A stretch of DNA of 64,000 bases, from positions 22,284-86,283 of the forward strand of contig NZ_JABBXH010000010.1 in assembly GCF_012932965.1 (NCBI RefSeq), written 5' to 3'. How positions within the stretch are numbered: the stretch's first letter is position 1; every line of letters starts with the position of its first letter. The position numbers and the translations under genes were made by a program. The stretch is from Thalassotalea algicola. GTDB lineage: Bacteria; Pseudomonadota; Gammaproteobacteria; Enterobacterales; Alteromonadaceae. Shown piece by piece: positions 1 through 8,162 of the stretch. A model generated the notes under the pieces. That model was not told the origin of the DNA. It did not search any database and saw only the letters and a list, made by a program, of their open reading frames with translations.

Positions 1-212
1 GTTTCAAAGATAATTCGATGTCCACGGCTGTAGAAGTCCTGGGCGACGACGCGTTCACCTACTCTATCGAAAGTGTCGTTATCCAAAAGTAATCCACCTA
101 GTACTGATTGCTCAGCTTCGAGGGAATGAGGCGGCATTTTTAATTCATCGAGCTGTTTATCTTTACGCTCTTTATTACCTTTATTGAATTTACTTACCTT
201 GGCTTCAGCCAT
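1..212 (-). CDS. dnaB: Replicative DNA helicase DnaB, N-terminal part (runs off the left edge)
   Basis: The minus-strand reading from the ATG at 212 begins MAEAKVSKFNKGNKERK and then gives the DnaB N-terminal signature PPHSLEAEQSVLGGLLLDN, continuing through DFYSRGHRIIFE to the window edge. DnaB is the hexameric helicase that unwinds DNA at the replication fork. Only about 70 N-terminal residues are present, so the RecA-like motor domain is not visible. A terminator-like hairpin lies just upstream and insulates it from the DUF4097 gene on the same strand. The family assignment is firm because this N-terminal motif is highly conserved. Confidence 0.93.
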   Translation of the reverse strand, partial: MAEAKVSKFNKGNKERKDKQLDELKMPPHSLEAEQSVLGGLLLDNDTFDRVGERVVAQDFYSRGHRIIFE

Positions 213-235
213 GACTACTACCTTGCGCAGACGAA

Positions 236-262
236 AAAGTAGCGACAAGCGCTACTTTCTTT
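236..262 (-). terminator. Intrinsic terminator-like hairpin between the DUF4097 gene and dnaB
   Basis: AAAGTAGCG (236-244) pairs perfectly with CGCTACTTT (250-258) around a 5-nt loop. On the minus strand the stem runs into a short T tract, so it can end transcripts of the sigma/anti-sigma/DUF4097 operon before dnaB. The plus strand also shows a T-rich tail. Confidence 0.6.
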
Positions 263-312
263 AGTTTTTTCAGTTTGCTTACTCTATCAAAAGGTTAGCA
301 AAAAATCAGCAT

Positions 313-1263
313 TTAACGGCTAGAGACTTTAATTTCACCACTGACGACACTTGCTCTTACTGACGCATTGCCATGACCAGTAATGAAGTCTAGCTTTGAA
401 CTTGGTCCATACTTAGCGCGTGTCGCTTTTTTATCAGTAATGCGATTAACGATATCTCCGCCCGCACTAGCTCTTAATCTAAAGTCAGCATTAACGTTAT
501 CTTGAAATTCTAACTCAATATCAGAACTTACCCCTGATACTTTAAGTTCGCCGTTATCTAATAATGTAAGTGAACCATCGACATCGCCACTAACGATAGA
601 TATTACTAACTCTTCAACTTCTTTTAATACAAAGTCGATATCACCTGACACTGCTGATAATGCCAACTCTTGAGCACTTGAACGCGTTTTAACACTACCA
701 CTAACTGACTTTAACTGAAGACGACCCGACGAATTCTTATCCACTATGCTGCCACTTACCGATGAAAGACGCACTTTACCTTTTAAATTATTACTATTGA
801 TATCACCGCTTACTGTAGTTAATTCAATGTTTTCTGCCAGCTTCTCCGCATCAATATCACCGCTTACTGTTTTAACTTCAGTATTTTCAGATAGATTACT
901 TACTTTAACATCGGTTGATACACCATCAAGGTTCATACGAATGTCACTTGGCATTCTCACAGTGAACACCGACCCTTTTTTGTAATCGTTTCGATGGTTA
1001 TGGCGATCTTTAACCACCACTTTTACCTTAAGCATATTGCCGCTTTTTTTAAAGACGAAACGCTCGGCATTTTCACCTAATTCACCTTTTGCTGACACTT
1101 GGTCGTCATCAGTGCCAATAATAGTGACTTTACCTCGCATGTTTTCAATATTAACCACTGAAATACCATCTGCCGACATGCTCTCATCTATTTGCTCACC
1201 AGCCCAAGAAACTGCTGACAAACCCATTGTAGTAAGTGCTAATAATAAACTTAAACCTTTCAT
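313..1263 (-). CDS. DUF4097-family exported beta-strand repeat protein
   Basis: 316 aa. An N-terminal signal peptide (MKGLSLLLALTTMGLSAVSWA, about residues 1-21) is followed by short repeats built on SVSGDI/TVSGDI, spaced about 18-20 residues across residues 110-240. This is the pattern of DUF4097 putative adhesin or beta-helix proteins. It lies directly downstream of an ECF sigma factor and its anti-sigma partner on the same strand (35-bp gap to the anti-sigma stop), so it is probably the third gene of that operon and an envelope target or accessory of the sigma system. The molecular function of DUF4097 proteins is not established. It is likely periplasmic, as no lipobox or membrane anchor is seen after the signal peptide. 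Confidence 0.8.
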   Translation of the reverse strand: MKGLSLLLALTTMGLSAVSWAGEQIDESMSADGISVVNIENMRGKVTIIGTDDDQVSAKGELGENAERFVFKKSGNMLKVKVVVKDRHNHRNDYKKGSVFTVRMPSDIRMNLDGVSTDVKVSNLSENTEVKTVSGDIDAEKLAENIELTTVSGDINSNNLKGKVRLSSVSGSIVDKNSSGRLQLKSVSGSVKTRSSAQELALSAVSGDIDFVLKEVEELVISIVSGDVDGSLTLLDNGELKVSGVSSDIELEFQDNVNADFRLRASAGGDIVNRITDKKATRAKYGPSSKLDFITGHGNASVRASVVSGEIKVSSR

Positions 1264-1298
1264 AACTACCTCTAAACCTTAGCGTTAATACGTTTGCT

Positions 1299-1793
1299 TT
1301 AAATTGTCTGCCACTGTGGGGTATACAAACGCTTAATCAAATCCAACTCTTGTTGCTGAGTCCACTGTAATAACTCTATTAAATCTGTATTATTTTCATC
1401 ATTTTCGAGCGCCGCTGCTATCGATGTTCTCGCTTTTGCTAGTTTTGCTAGCTCAGCTTGCATATCTGCAGGTAACTGCGTTAAGTCAGGCGTACCAAAG
1501 CTAGTTAACATTAATTGTTTTTGCGCGTTAAAGTCCTGATTAATTGCCGCTATTAAACCAAGTTCCTGATTCCCGTTATTAGCAGGGCCCAAATTCATCC
1601 AAGTCAACAACACCGCAGCAACTACTGATGCCGCCCAGGCCATTGGCACTACAGCTTTTTTAACTGACGAAGATTGTTCATCTTGTTGATGAATGGCTTT
1701 CTCAATGCCTTGCCACAGATCACGAGAAGGCGAAATTTCTTTATTCAATTGCGCTACACGATGCTGTAGCTGCTCATCTGACATCGTCATCAT
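1299..1793 (-). CDS. Putative anti-sigma factor (single-pass membrane protein)
   Basis: About 164 aa. A short cytoplasmic N-terminal region precedes one hydrophobic segment (AVVPMAWAASVVAAVLLTW, roughly residues 50-68), followed by a periplasmic C-terminal region. That topology, and the overlap of its start with the stop of an ECF sigma gene (TAATG, one shared base), indicate the cognate anti-sigma factor. No zinc-binding HxxxCxxC motif is seen, so it is not a ZAS-type anti-sigma. Three ATG codons (1793, 1790, 1784) cluster after the AGGAGG at 1797-1803. The last two have better spacing, so the true start may be 3-9 bases downstream. Function is inferred from context and topology. Confidence 0.7.
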   Translation of the reverse strand: MMTMSDEQLQHRVAQLNKEISPSRDLWQGIEKAIHQQDEQSSSVKKAVVPMAWAASVVAAVLLTWMNLGPANNGNQELGLIAAINQDFNAQKQLMLTSFGTPDLTQLPADMQAELAKLAKARTSIAAALENDENNTDLIELLQWTQQQELDLIKRLYTPQWQTI

Positions 1794-2353
1794 TACTCCT
1801 CCTCTATCCATTCTTTTAATAAGGTCTTCGCTCGATGGTACTGCGACTTACTGCTACCTACTGCCATATTTAACATTTTACTAATCTCTTCATGGCGATA
1901 TCCTTCAACCGCAAACAAAACAAAAACCAATCGCGCACGTTCAGGCAGTCGCATAATATGCTTATCCAGTTCAGAAACTTCAGCCATTTCTTCACCTGCC
2001 TCTTCAACAACTTGGTCTTCAATACTAAACACACGTTGTAGCCAATTTTTATGTTTGCGTAAGTGACTCAATACAATATTTGACGCAACACTATGCAACC
2101 AGGTACTAAATTTGCTGTTACCCTGAAAGCTAGAAAGCTTTTGCCAAACCTGAACAAAAACCTCCTGACAAACATCTTCTGCACTACTTTTGTCAGCCAG
2201 CATTCTCCAACATAAGCCATACACGCGTTTATGGTGTAGCTCATATAATTGATAAAACGCTTGCTGATCGCCAGCTTTTGCCTGTGCAATCAATTGCTGT
2301 TCTTCATCTTGTGCAAAGCGAGCACTCGCTTCAATAACTTGATGACTATCCAA
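1793..2353 (-). CDS. ECF-type RNA polymerase sigma factor (sigma-70 family, RpoE-like)
   Basis: 186 aa. Region 2 carries the conserved path AFYQLYELHHKRVYGLCWRML ... AEDVCQEVFVQVWQ ... FSTWLHSVASNIVLSHLRK. Region 4 (LPERARLVFVLFAVEGYRHEEISKMLNMAVGSSKSQYHRAK) is a helix-turn-helix for the -35 element. Regions 1 and 3 are lacking, as in ECF factors. It is first in a three-gene operon with a membrane anti-sigma and a DUF4097 exported protein, which suggests an envelope-stress or surface response. No clear autoregulated promoter was recognised in the AT-rich upstream region. Confidence 0.9.
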   Translation of the reverse strand: MDSHQVIEASARFAQDEEQQLIAQAKAGDQQAFYQLYELHHKRVYGLCWRMLADKSSAEDVCQEVFVQVWQKLSSFQGNSKFSTWLHSVASNIVLSHLRKHKNWLQRVFSIEDQVVEEAGEEMAEVSELDKHIMRLPERARLVFVLFAVEGYRHEEISKMLNMAVGSSKSQYHRAKTLLKEWIEEE

Positions 2354-2465
2354 TGAAAATTCTCGTTTATCCGTTATCGATTTAATTTAAATCGGTGGTT
2401 TTATAAGGTTAGATGCAGTATGCAGGAAAAGGGTTTAAAAAATATATAAAAAATTTTTTAGGCAC

Positions 2466-2494
2466 AAAAAAAGCGCCATAAAGGCGCTTTTTAT
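2466..2494 (-). terminator. Bidirectional intrinsic terminator downstream of rpmE
   Basis: AAAAAGCGCC (2468-2477) pairs with GGCGCTTTTT (2483-2492) around a 5-nt loop, with A and T tracts on both sides. It lies 17 bp past the rpmE stop and separates rpmE from the sigma-factor operon. Confidence 0.85.
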
Positions 2495-2510
2495 CAAAGT
2501 AAGTTCGTTC

Positions 2511-2723
2511 TTACTTCTTGCCAAGCACAGCAAAGCGCTTGTTGAATTTGTCAACACGACCACCAGTCTCAGCAGCTTTTTGCTTACCAGTGTAGAATGG
2601 GTGACATTCTGAACATACGTCTAAGTGTAAGTCTTTACCTACAGTTGAACGAGTTGTGATTACGTTACCACAAGAACAAGTTGCCTTGATCTCTTGGTAA
2701 TTTGGGTGAATACCGTCTTTCAT
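2511..2723 (-). CDS. rpmE: 50S ribosomal protein L31 (zinc-binding type)
   Basis: 70 aa starting [12 protein letters not shown], the standard L31 N-terminus. The cysteines in TCSCGN and CSECHPF form the zinc site of the C+ type. The open frame extends 39 codons upstream, but homology and the AGAGG sequence 8 bases before the ATG at 2723 fix the start here. It is a component of the large ribosomal subunit. It is divergent from priA, an arrangement common in gammaproteobacteria, and followed by its own terminator. Confidence 0.96.
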   Translation of the reverse strand: MKDGIHPNYQEIKATCSCGNVITTRSTVGKDLHLDVCSECHPFYTGKQKAAETGGRVDKFNKRFAVLGKK

Positions 2724-2962
2724 GGATAACCTCTGTATCAGGCCGTATCGCCACTTAGTCAGCATTTTACCGCTAAGCACCATACGAGTTAAAAATAATG
2801 GTGGCGAATTGTATTGGATCACTACCTCAACTGCAACCATATTTGATTAAAATCGCTAAAAAAATAACCAATATGAAAAATTATGTTAAGAAAGCCGTTT
2901 CAACGCTTGGCAGTTCAGCATCAGCAGGTCACAATAAAATAAAAATTATTGTGTAGAAAAAC

Positions 2963-5167
2963 TTGAGCCAGCACTTTGTTGAAGTCGCATTACCTGTTCC
3001 GATGCGTCAACTGTTTACTTATGCCATATCAGAGGCACTAAACACTCCCAATATAATTGTTGGCGAGCGCGTTTTAGTACCGTTTTCTGGCCGACAATTA
3101 GTGGGTATTGTCATTAAAACTGCTGCAGCTACCGATATTGCTAGTGAAAAAATAAAACCTATTATCGCTAGAGTTACCGATAAATATCCATTACCGCCTG
3201 CCTTGTTAAAATTTTTAATTACCTTAAGTCGATATTATCACCACCCAATCGGCGATATTTGTCAGCAAGCACTGCCCGTTTTATTAAGGCAAATAGAACA
3301 ACCAGATTTATCCTTTCAGACACGTTGGTTTGCTCGAGAAGATAATGCAGATACAGACATTGAAGAATTAAGTAAGCGTGCAAAGAAACAAGCAGAGTTA
3401 TATGCCACTATCGCCCATAGTCAAGGAAGTAGTTGGCCTGAACTAAGAACATTAGGTTTTAGTAAAGCCCAGCTTAATGCTTTGGTAGATAAAGCCTATA
3501 TAAAAGAAAAAGAAATAGAACCCTCTGAGTTTGAGTGGCAAGAAGGCGCGCTCTTTGAAGACAACCGGCTCTCGTTATCAACAGAGCAAGCAGTTATTGT
3601 ATCTGCTGTTAATCAAAGCAACCAATCATTCAGTTGCCACTTAGTCGATGGCATAACTGGTAGTGGTAAAACTGAAGTTTATCTGCAAGCAATGGAAAAC
3701 GTACTAGCCGCCAATAAACAAGTGTTGGTATTAGTACCTGAAATAGGTTTAACCCCTCAAACCCTTGCTCGTTTTGAACAACGATTTGATGTACCTATCT
3801 ATCTGCACCATTCAGGTTTAAATGATAAGGAAAGGCTAGACACTTGGCGCGCCGCATACATAGGCCATGCAGCAATTATAATAGGTACTCGTTCGTCTAT
3901 ATTTACACCAGCACAAGCATTAGGGCTGATAATTGTTGATGAAGAACACGATAATTCGTTAAAGCAGCAAGACACCTTTCGATACCAAGGTAGAGATTGT
4001 GCCATATTACGAGCACAGCAACTTAACATCCCCATTATTCTTGGAAGCGCAACGCCTAGCTTAGAGTCGCTACAAAACGCGTTTAGTCATAAATTCCATT
4101 ATCATCAACTAACTAGACGCGCAGGTAATAGTGTTCAATCACAATTATCCTTAGTCGACTTAAACCAAGAACATCTTGATCATGGTATTGGAGAGTCAGT
4201 CAAACAAGCAATTTCAGCAACATTGCAACGTAAAGAGCAAGTGTTAATCTTTCTCAATCGTCGTGGTTTCGCTCCAGCAATTAACTGCAAAGAATGCCAC
4301 TGGGTGGTCGACTGTCAGCGTTGCAATAAACCTTATACGTTCCACCAAAATGATCAGTTGCTGATATGTCATCACTGTGGCAGTCAAAAACGTATTATTA
4401 AACAATGCCAACAGTGCGGCAGTTCACGATTATCGCCAGTTGGTCAAGGAACAGAACAGTTAGAGCAGCATTTGTCACAATGGTTTAGTGATAAAAGTGT
4501 CGTCCGAATAGATCGCGATTCCACACGTCGCAAAGGTGAGCTAACTAAACTATTACAAGCGATACATAATAAAGAGCACGATATTCTACTCGGCACTCAA
4601 ATGTTAGCAAAAGGCCATCACTTTCCTGATGTGACGTTAGTGGTTATTTTGGATGTTGATGGCGCGTTATTTAGCTATGACTTTCGGGCGCCAGAACAAA
4701 TGGCCCAACTATTAGTACAAGTGGCAGGGCGAGCTGGACGCGCTAGCAAACCAGGTAAAGTGCTTATTCAAACGCAATACCCACAGCACCCGTTATTACA
4801 AGATTTAGTCAACAACGGTTATCGACACTTTGCCCAACAAGCACTCACTGAAAGAAAATTTGCACGACTCCCGCCTTTTGGCTATCAAATATTACTGCGT
4901 GCTGAGGCTAATTATCCTTCGTATCCTGCCAAATTTTTATCTGCACTTTGCCAATACCAATATCAAGATTGTGAGCTAGCAGGGCCTATTCCTGCAGCAA
5001 TGGAAAAAAAGGCAGGAAAATATCGCTATCATTTAATTGTCCAAAGTGCACAACGAAAAAGTTTACATCAAGCAACGCTACAAATATTGTCTTTAATGCA
5101 ATCACACGAGCTGAGTAACAAAGTCCGTTGGTCAATTGACGTCGACCCTGTAGATTTTAGTTGGTAA
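2963..5167 (+). CDS. priA: Primosomal replication protein N' (helicase PriA)
   Basis: 734 aa, normal length. PriA is a DNA helicase that reloads the replisome at stalled forks. The N-terminal DNA-binding domain starts with EVALPVPMRQLFTY. Walker A is DGITGSGKTEVY (about residues 228-239). The DEEH box (VDEEHDNSLKQQ) is near residue 325. The paired-cysteine zinc region (CKECHWVVDCQRC ... CHHCGSQ ... CQQCGSS) spans about residues 441-495. GTQMLAKGHHFPDVTLV and QVAGRAGRA are the late helicase motifs. The start is a TTG, because an in-frame TAG lies three codons upstream and the next ATG would cut into the conserved N-terminus. It is followed by ftsN, as in E. coli apart from cytR. Confidence 0.97.
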   Translation: MSQHFVEVALPVPMRQLFTYAISEALNTPNIIVGERVLVPFSGRQLVGIVIKTAAATDIASEKIKPIIARVTDKYPLPPALLKFLITLSRYYHHPIGDICQQALPVLLRQIEQPDLSFQTRWFAREDNADTDIEELSKRAKKQAELYATIAHSQGSSWPELRTLGFSKAQLNALVDKAYIKEKEIEPSEFEWQEGALFEDNRLSLSTEQAVIVSAVNQSNQSFSCHLVDGITGSGKTEVYLQAMENVLAANKQVLVLVPEIGLTPQTLARFEQRFDVPIYLHHSGLNDKERLDTWRAAYIGHAAIIIGTRSSIFTPAQALGLIIVDEEHDNSLKQQDTFRYQGRDCAILRAQQLNIPIILGSATPSLESLQNAFSHKFHYHQLTRRAGNSVQSQLSLVDLNQEHLDHGIGESVKQAISATLQRKEQVLIFLNRRGFAPAINCKECHWVVDCQRCNKPYTFHQNDQLLICHHCGSQKRIIKQCQQCGSSRLSPVGQGTEQLEQHLSQWFSDKSVVRIDRDSTRRKGELTKLLQAIHNKEHDILLGTQMLAKGHHFPDVTLVVILDVDGALFSYDFRAPEQMAQLLVQVAGRAGRASKPGKVLIQTQYPQHPLLQDLVNNGYRHFAQQALTERKFARLPPFGYQILLRAEANYPSYPAKFLSALCQYQYQDCELAGPIPAAMEKKAGKYRYHLIVQSAQRKSLHQATLQILSLMQSHELSNKVRWSIDVDPVDFSW

Positions 5168-5233
5168 TAGGGTTTAATTTTCACAGGGTTTCGTTACAAT
5201 ACCGGAAAATTATTCCCATACTCATTGCATTCT

Positions 5234-5785
5234 ATGGCGCCTCAGGATTACGTTTCTCGTTCAAGCAACAAAAAGAAAAGCCCTTATAAAAAGCAAGCCC
5301 AGCAACCGGAGGGGATGTCAATAAAGCTTAAAATAATCATACTATTAACGATAGTAGCAATCGCTGGCGCCGGTTATTTTTTATGGTTTTTAAAGGGGGT
5401 GGAGCCTGTAGAACAAACAGTGACACCTACTAAGCAATCAACTCACTCATCATCTGACTTGCCAACACCGCCGGATGAAAAGTGGGACTATATTGATAAA
5501 TTAAAGAATGGCGAAGAAATTGAAGGCGGCCACTACGAAGTAGTAGAAAAGGGCCCGTATAGAATGCCATGTGGTTCATTTAGAGATAGGAAAAAAGCTG
5601 AATCAATGAAGGCGCAAATCGCCTTTACCGGCTTAGTCGCCAATATTTCTGAAAGTGTTGGAAGTAATGGAACTTGGTATCGAGTGATATTAGGCCCCTA
5701 TCCACGTAAACGTATGGCGGAAAAAGACAAACATAAATTAAAACGCAATAATATTACCACCTGCCAAATTTTATTGATGAATTAA
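5234..5785 (+). CDS. ftsN: Cell division protein FtsN (short form, SPOR domain)
   Basis: 183 aa. The order matches FtsN: a cytoplasmic N-terminus with MAPQDYVSRSS (compare the FtsA-interacting QRDYVRR of E. coli), a positive stretch, one transmembrane helix (about residues 31-53, IKLKIIILLTIVAIAGAGYFLWFL), a short periplasmic helix PPDEKWDYIDKL matching the essential E domain (PEERWRYIKEL in E. coli), and a C-terminal SPOR domain (about residues 106-183) that binds denuded peptidoglycan. The long Gln-rich linker of E. coli FtsN (319 aa) is missing. The ATG at 5234 is preferred to the upstream in-frame TTG. The priA-ftsN-hslV order supports the call. Confidence 0.88.
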   Translation: MAPQDYVSRSSNKKKSPYKKQAQQPEGMSIKLKIIILLTIVAIAGAGYFLWFLKGVEPVEQTVTPTKQSTHSSSDLPTPPDEKWDYIDKLKNGEEIEGGHYEVVEKGPYRMPCGSFRDRKKAESMKAQIAFTGLVANISESVGSNGTWYRVILGPYPRKRMAEKDKHKLKRNNITTCQILLMN

Positions 5786-5882
5786 TTAATACCTGACTCT
5801 TGAATTTTCCTATATCACACCCATTTTAAACTCATGTATATTTCGCTGCTAATCAATAGCGGCCATGAGTTTGAGGTGTAGT

Positions 5883-6401
5883 GTGACTACAATTGTTTCA
5901 GTAAGACGTAACGGCAAAGTTGCCATTGGTGGTGACGGCCAAGTTTCCTTAGGCAATACCGTAATGAAAGGTAACGCCCGCAAAGTACGTCGCTTATATA
6001 ATGAAAAAGTACTTGCCGGTTTTGCTGGTGGCACTGCTGATGCGTTTACTCTGTTTGAACGCTTTGAAAGCAAACTAGAAATGCATCAAGGCCACTTGAC
6101 TAAAGCAGCGGTAGAATTAGCTAAAGATTGGCGCAGTGATCGTGCATTAAGAAAGCTTGAAGCCATGTTAGTTGTTGCAGATGAAACTGCATCATTAATC
6201 ATTACCGGTAATGGTGATGTAGTGCAGCCAGAGCACGACCTTATTGCAATAGGTAGTGGTGGCAACTATGCACAAGCGTCTGCATTAGCCCTTTTACAGA
6301 ATACCGAGTTATCTGCTCGTGAAATCGTCGACAAATCGCTCACTATCGCTGGCGACATTTGTGTCTTTACCAACCAGCACCACACGATTGACGAAATTTA
6401 A
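5883..6401 (+). CDS. hslV: ATP-dependent protease subunit HslV (ClpQ)
   Basis: 172 aa. After the initiator residue the protein begins [29 protein letters not shown], which places the catalytic N-terminal threonine exactly. The start is therefore the GTG at 5883, preceded by a GAGGTG Shine-Dalgarno, and not the upstream in-frame codon at 5865. [14 protein letters not shown] and [23 protein letters not shown] are family signatures. HslV forms a double hexameric proteolytic core that is capped and fed by HslU, encoded 25 bp downstream. Confidence 0.97.
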   Translation: MTTIVSVRRNGKVAIGGDGQVSLGNTVMKGNARKVRRLYNEKVLAGFAGGTADAFTLFERFESKLEMHQGHLTKAAVELAKDWRSDRALRKLEAMLVVADETASLIITGNGDVVQPEHDLIAIGSGGNYAQASALALLQNTELSAREIVDKSLTIAGDICVFTNQHHTIDEI

Positions 6402-6426
6402 GCAGATCAAGAAGTAAGGAATCATT

Positions 6427-7755
6427 ATGTCGAATATGACACCACGTGAAATAGTTCACGAATTAGATAGCCATATTGTTGGTCAAGCCGATGCTAAACG
6501 TGCCGTAGCCATAGCCCTAAGAAATCGCTGGCGTCGTATGCAACTAAATGAAGAGTTGCGCACCGAAGTAACCCCAAAGAATATTCTAATGATTGGCCCA
6601 ACAGGCGTTGGTAAAACTGAAATTGCTCGTCGCTTGGCTAAGCTTGCAAATGCACCTTTTATCAAAGTGGAAGCAACAAAGTTCACTGAAGTTGGCTACG
6701 TGGGTAAAGAAGTGGAAACGATTATCCGCGATTTAGCAGACATGGCAATTAAAATGACCAAAGAACAGGAAATGGCACGCGTTCAACATTTGGCAGAAGA
6801 AGCTGCTGAAGAGCGAGTGCTTGATGTTCTACTGCCAAACCCTCGTGACACCTTTGGTAATGAAGAAACCACCGACAATGCTAGTACTCGCCAAGTATTT
6901 CGCAAGAAATTACGTGAAGGTAAACTAGACGACAAAGAAATTGAAATCGACATTGCTGCGCCGCAAATGGGCGTTGAGATCATGGCACCTCCAGGCATGG
7001 AAGACATGACATCGCAACTTCAAAACATGTTCCAAAATATCTCTGGTGACAAAACCAATAAACGTAAATTGAAGATCAAAGACGCTTTAAAGGCTTTACA
7101 AGAAGAAGAAGCGGCAAAAATTGTTAATCAAGATGATATCAAAGCAAAAGCATTAGAAGCGGTAGAGCAAAATGGTATTGTTTTTGTTGATGAAATTGAC
7201 AAGATTTGTAAGCGTGGGGATAGCTCTGGACCTGACGTTTCACGTGAAGGTGTGCAACGTGACTTGCTACCGTTAGTGGAAGGTTCAACGGTAAGCACTA
7301 AGCACGGTATGGTAAAAACTGATCACATATTGTTTATCGCCTCTGGTGCGTTCCAAATGGCCAAACCATCAGACTTAATTCCTGAGCTGCAAGGTCGTTT
7401 ACCAATTCGTGTTGAATTAAAAGCATTAACAACAGAAGACTTTGTTCGTATTCTTACCGAGCCAAGTGCCTCGCTAACAGAGCAATATATTGCTTTAATG
7501 AAAACCGAAGGTGTTGATATTTCATTTACCGAAGACGGCATTAATGCTATTGCTAATGCAGCTTGGCAAGTGAATGAAACCACTGAAAACATTGGTGCGC
7601 GTCGTTTACACACAATGATGGAGCGTCTAATGGAAGAGATTTCATTTAGCGCCAATGATCGCGACGGTGAACAAATTACGATAGATACAGCATACGTAGA
7701 AGAAACACTAAACGAAGTCGTTCAAAACGAAGATTTAAGCCGTTTTATTCTATAA
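6427..7755 (+). CDS. hslU: ATP-dependent protease ATPase subunit HslU (ClpY)
   Basis: 442 aa, normal length. This AAA+ unfoldase has Walker [10 protein letters not shown] (residues about 57-65), Walker [12 protein letters not shown] (about 247-257), the inserted I domain (about 110-230, rich in charged residues), sensor and C-terminal regions, and ends in DLSRFIL, the C-terminal tail that docks into HslV. It forms an operon with hslV (25-bp gap) and a DUF971 gene (12-bp gap), common in gammaproteobacteria. Confidence 0.98.
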   Translation: MSNMTPREIVHELDSHIVGQADAKRAVAIALRNRWRRMQLNEELRTEVTPKNILMIGPTGVGKTEIARRLAKLANAPFIKVEATKFTEVGYVGKEVETIIRDLADMAIKMTKEQEMARVQHLAEEAAEERVLDVLLPNPRDTFGNEETTDNASTRQVFRKKLREGKLDDKEIEIDIAAPQMGVEIMAPPGMEDMTSQLQNMFQNISGDKTNKRKLKIKDALKALQEEEAAKIVNQDDIKAKALEAVEQNGIVFVDEIDKICKRGDSSGPDVSREGVQRDLLPLVEGSTVSTKHGMVKTDHILFIASGAFQMAKPSDLIPELQGRLPIRVELKALTTEDFVRILTEPSASLTEQYIALMKTEGVDISFTEDGINAIANAAWQVNETTENIGARRLHTMMERLMEEISFSANDRDGEQITIDTAYVEETLNEVVQNEDLSRFIL

Positions 7756-7767
7756 AGTAGGTGATAC

Positions 7768-8139
7768 ATGCTCAACATTAAACAATTTGAAATTGGCCAA
7801 TCAGGTGAGTCACTCAACATAGCATTGGCTAGTGATGACAGTGAATTATCAGAACAGTGGCCATTTAGTGTTGAGTATTTACGTGTGGTTTCATTACAAG
7901 GGTTTAATACCAAGCAAGCCATCCCAACCCATAAAAAGCATGTAAAATTATTAAGAATAGAAGCGGTAGCCAAGCATGGCTATCGCTTTTGCTTTGATGA
8001 CCAACATGAAGTTATTTATAGCACGTCAGAACTTGCACTTTTGCATCAGCAATCCGATACACTTTGGCAACAATACCTCATCGCATTAGCTCAAACCGGC
8101 CATAGCCGTGAAACTAGTATCGAAATCAAACAACTTTAG
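7768..8139 (+). CDS. DUF971 family protein (gamma-butyrobetaine hydroxylase N-terminal-like)
   Basis: 123 aa. The pattern EYLRVVSLQGF ... KHVKLLRIEAVAKHGYRFCFDDQHEVIYSTSELALL matches the DUF971 / GBBH-like N-terminal fold found at the start of butyrobetaine hydroxylases and as stand-alone small proteins beside hslVU. The stand-alone function is unknown. It is probably co-transcribed with hslVU. The start ATG at 7768 has a GTAGGTG sequence upstream. Confidence 0.82.
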   Translation: MLNIKQFEIGQSGESLNIALASDDSELSEQWPFSVEYLRVVSLQGFNTKQAIPTHKKHVKLLRIEAVAKHGYRFCFDDQHEVIYSTSELALLHQQSDTLWQQYLIALAQTGHSRETSIEIKQL

Positions 8140-8162
8140 CTAATTCCCAAGGCCTAACGCCG

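Noticed and set aside
2724..2840. N-terminal extension of the rpmE frame by 39 codons
   Set aside because: L31 proteins start at MKDGIHPNY; the Shine-Dalgarno precedes the ATG at 2723 and the extension is not protein-like.
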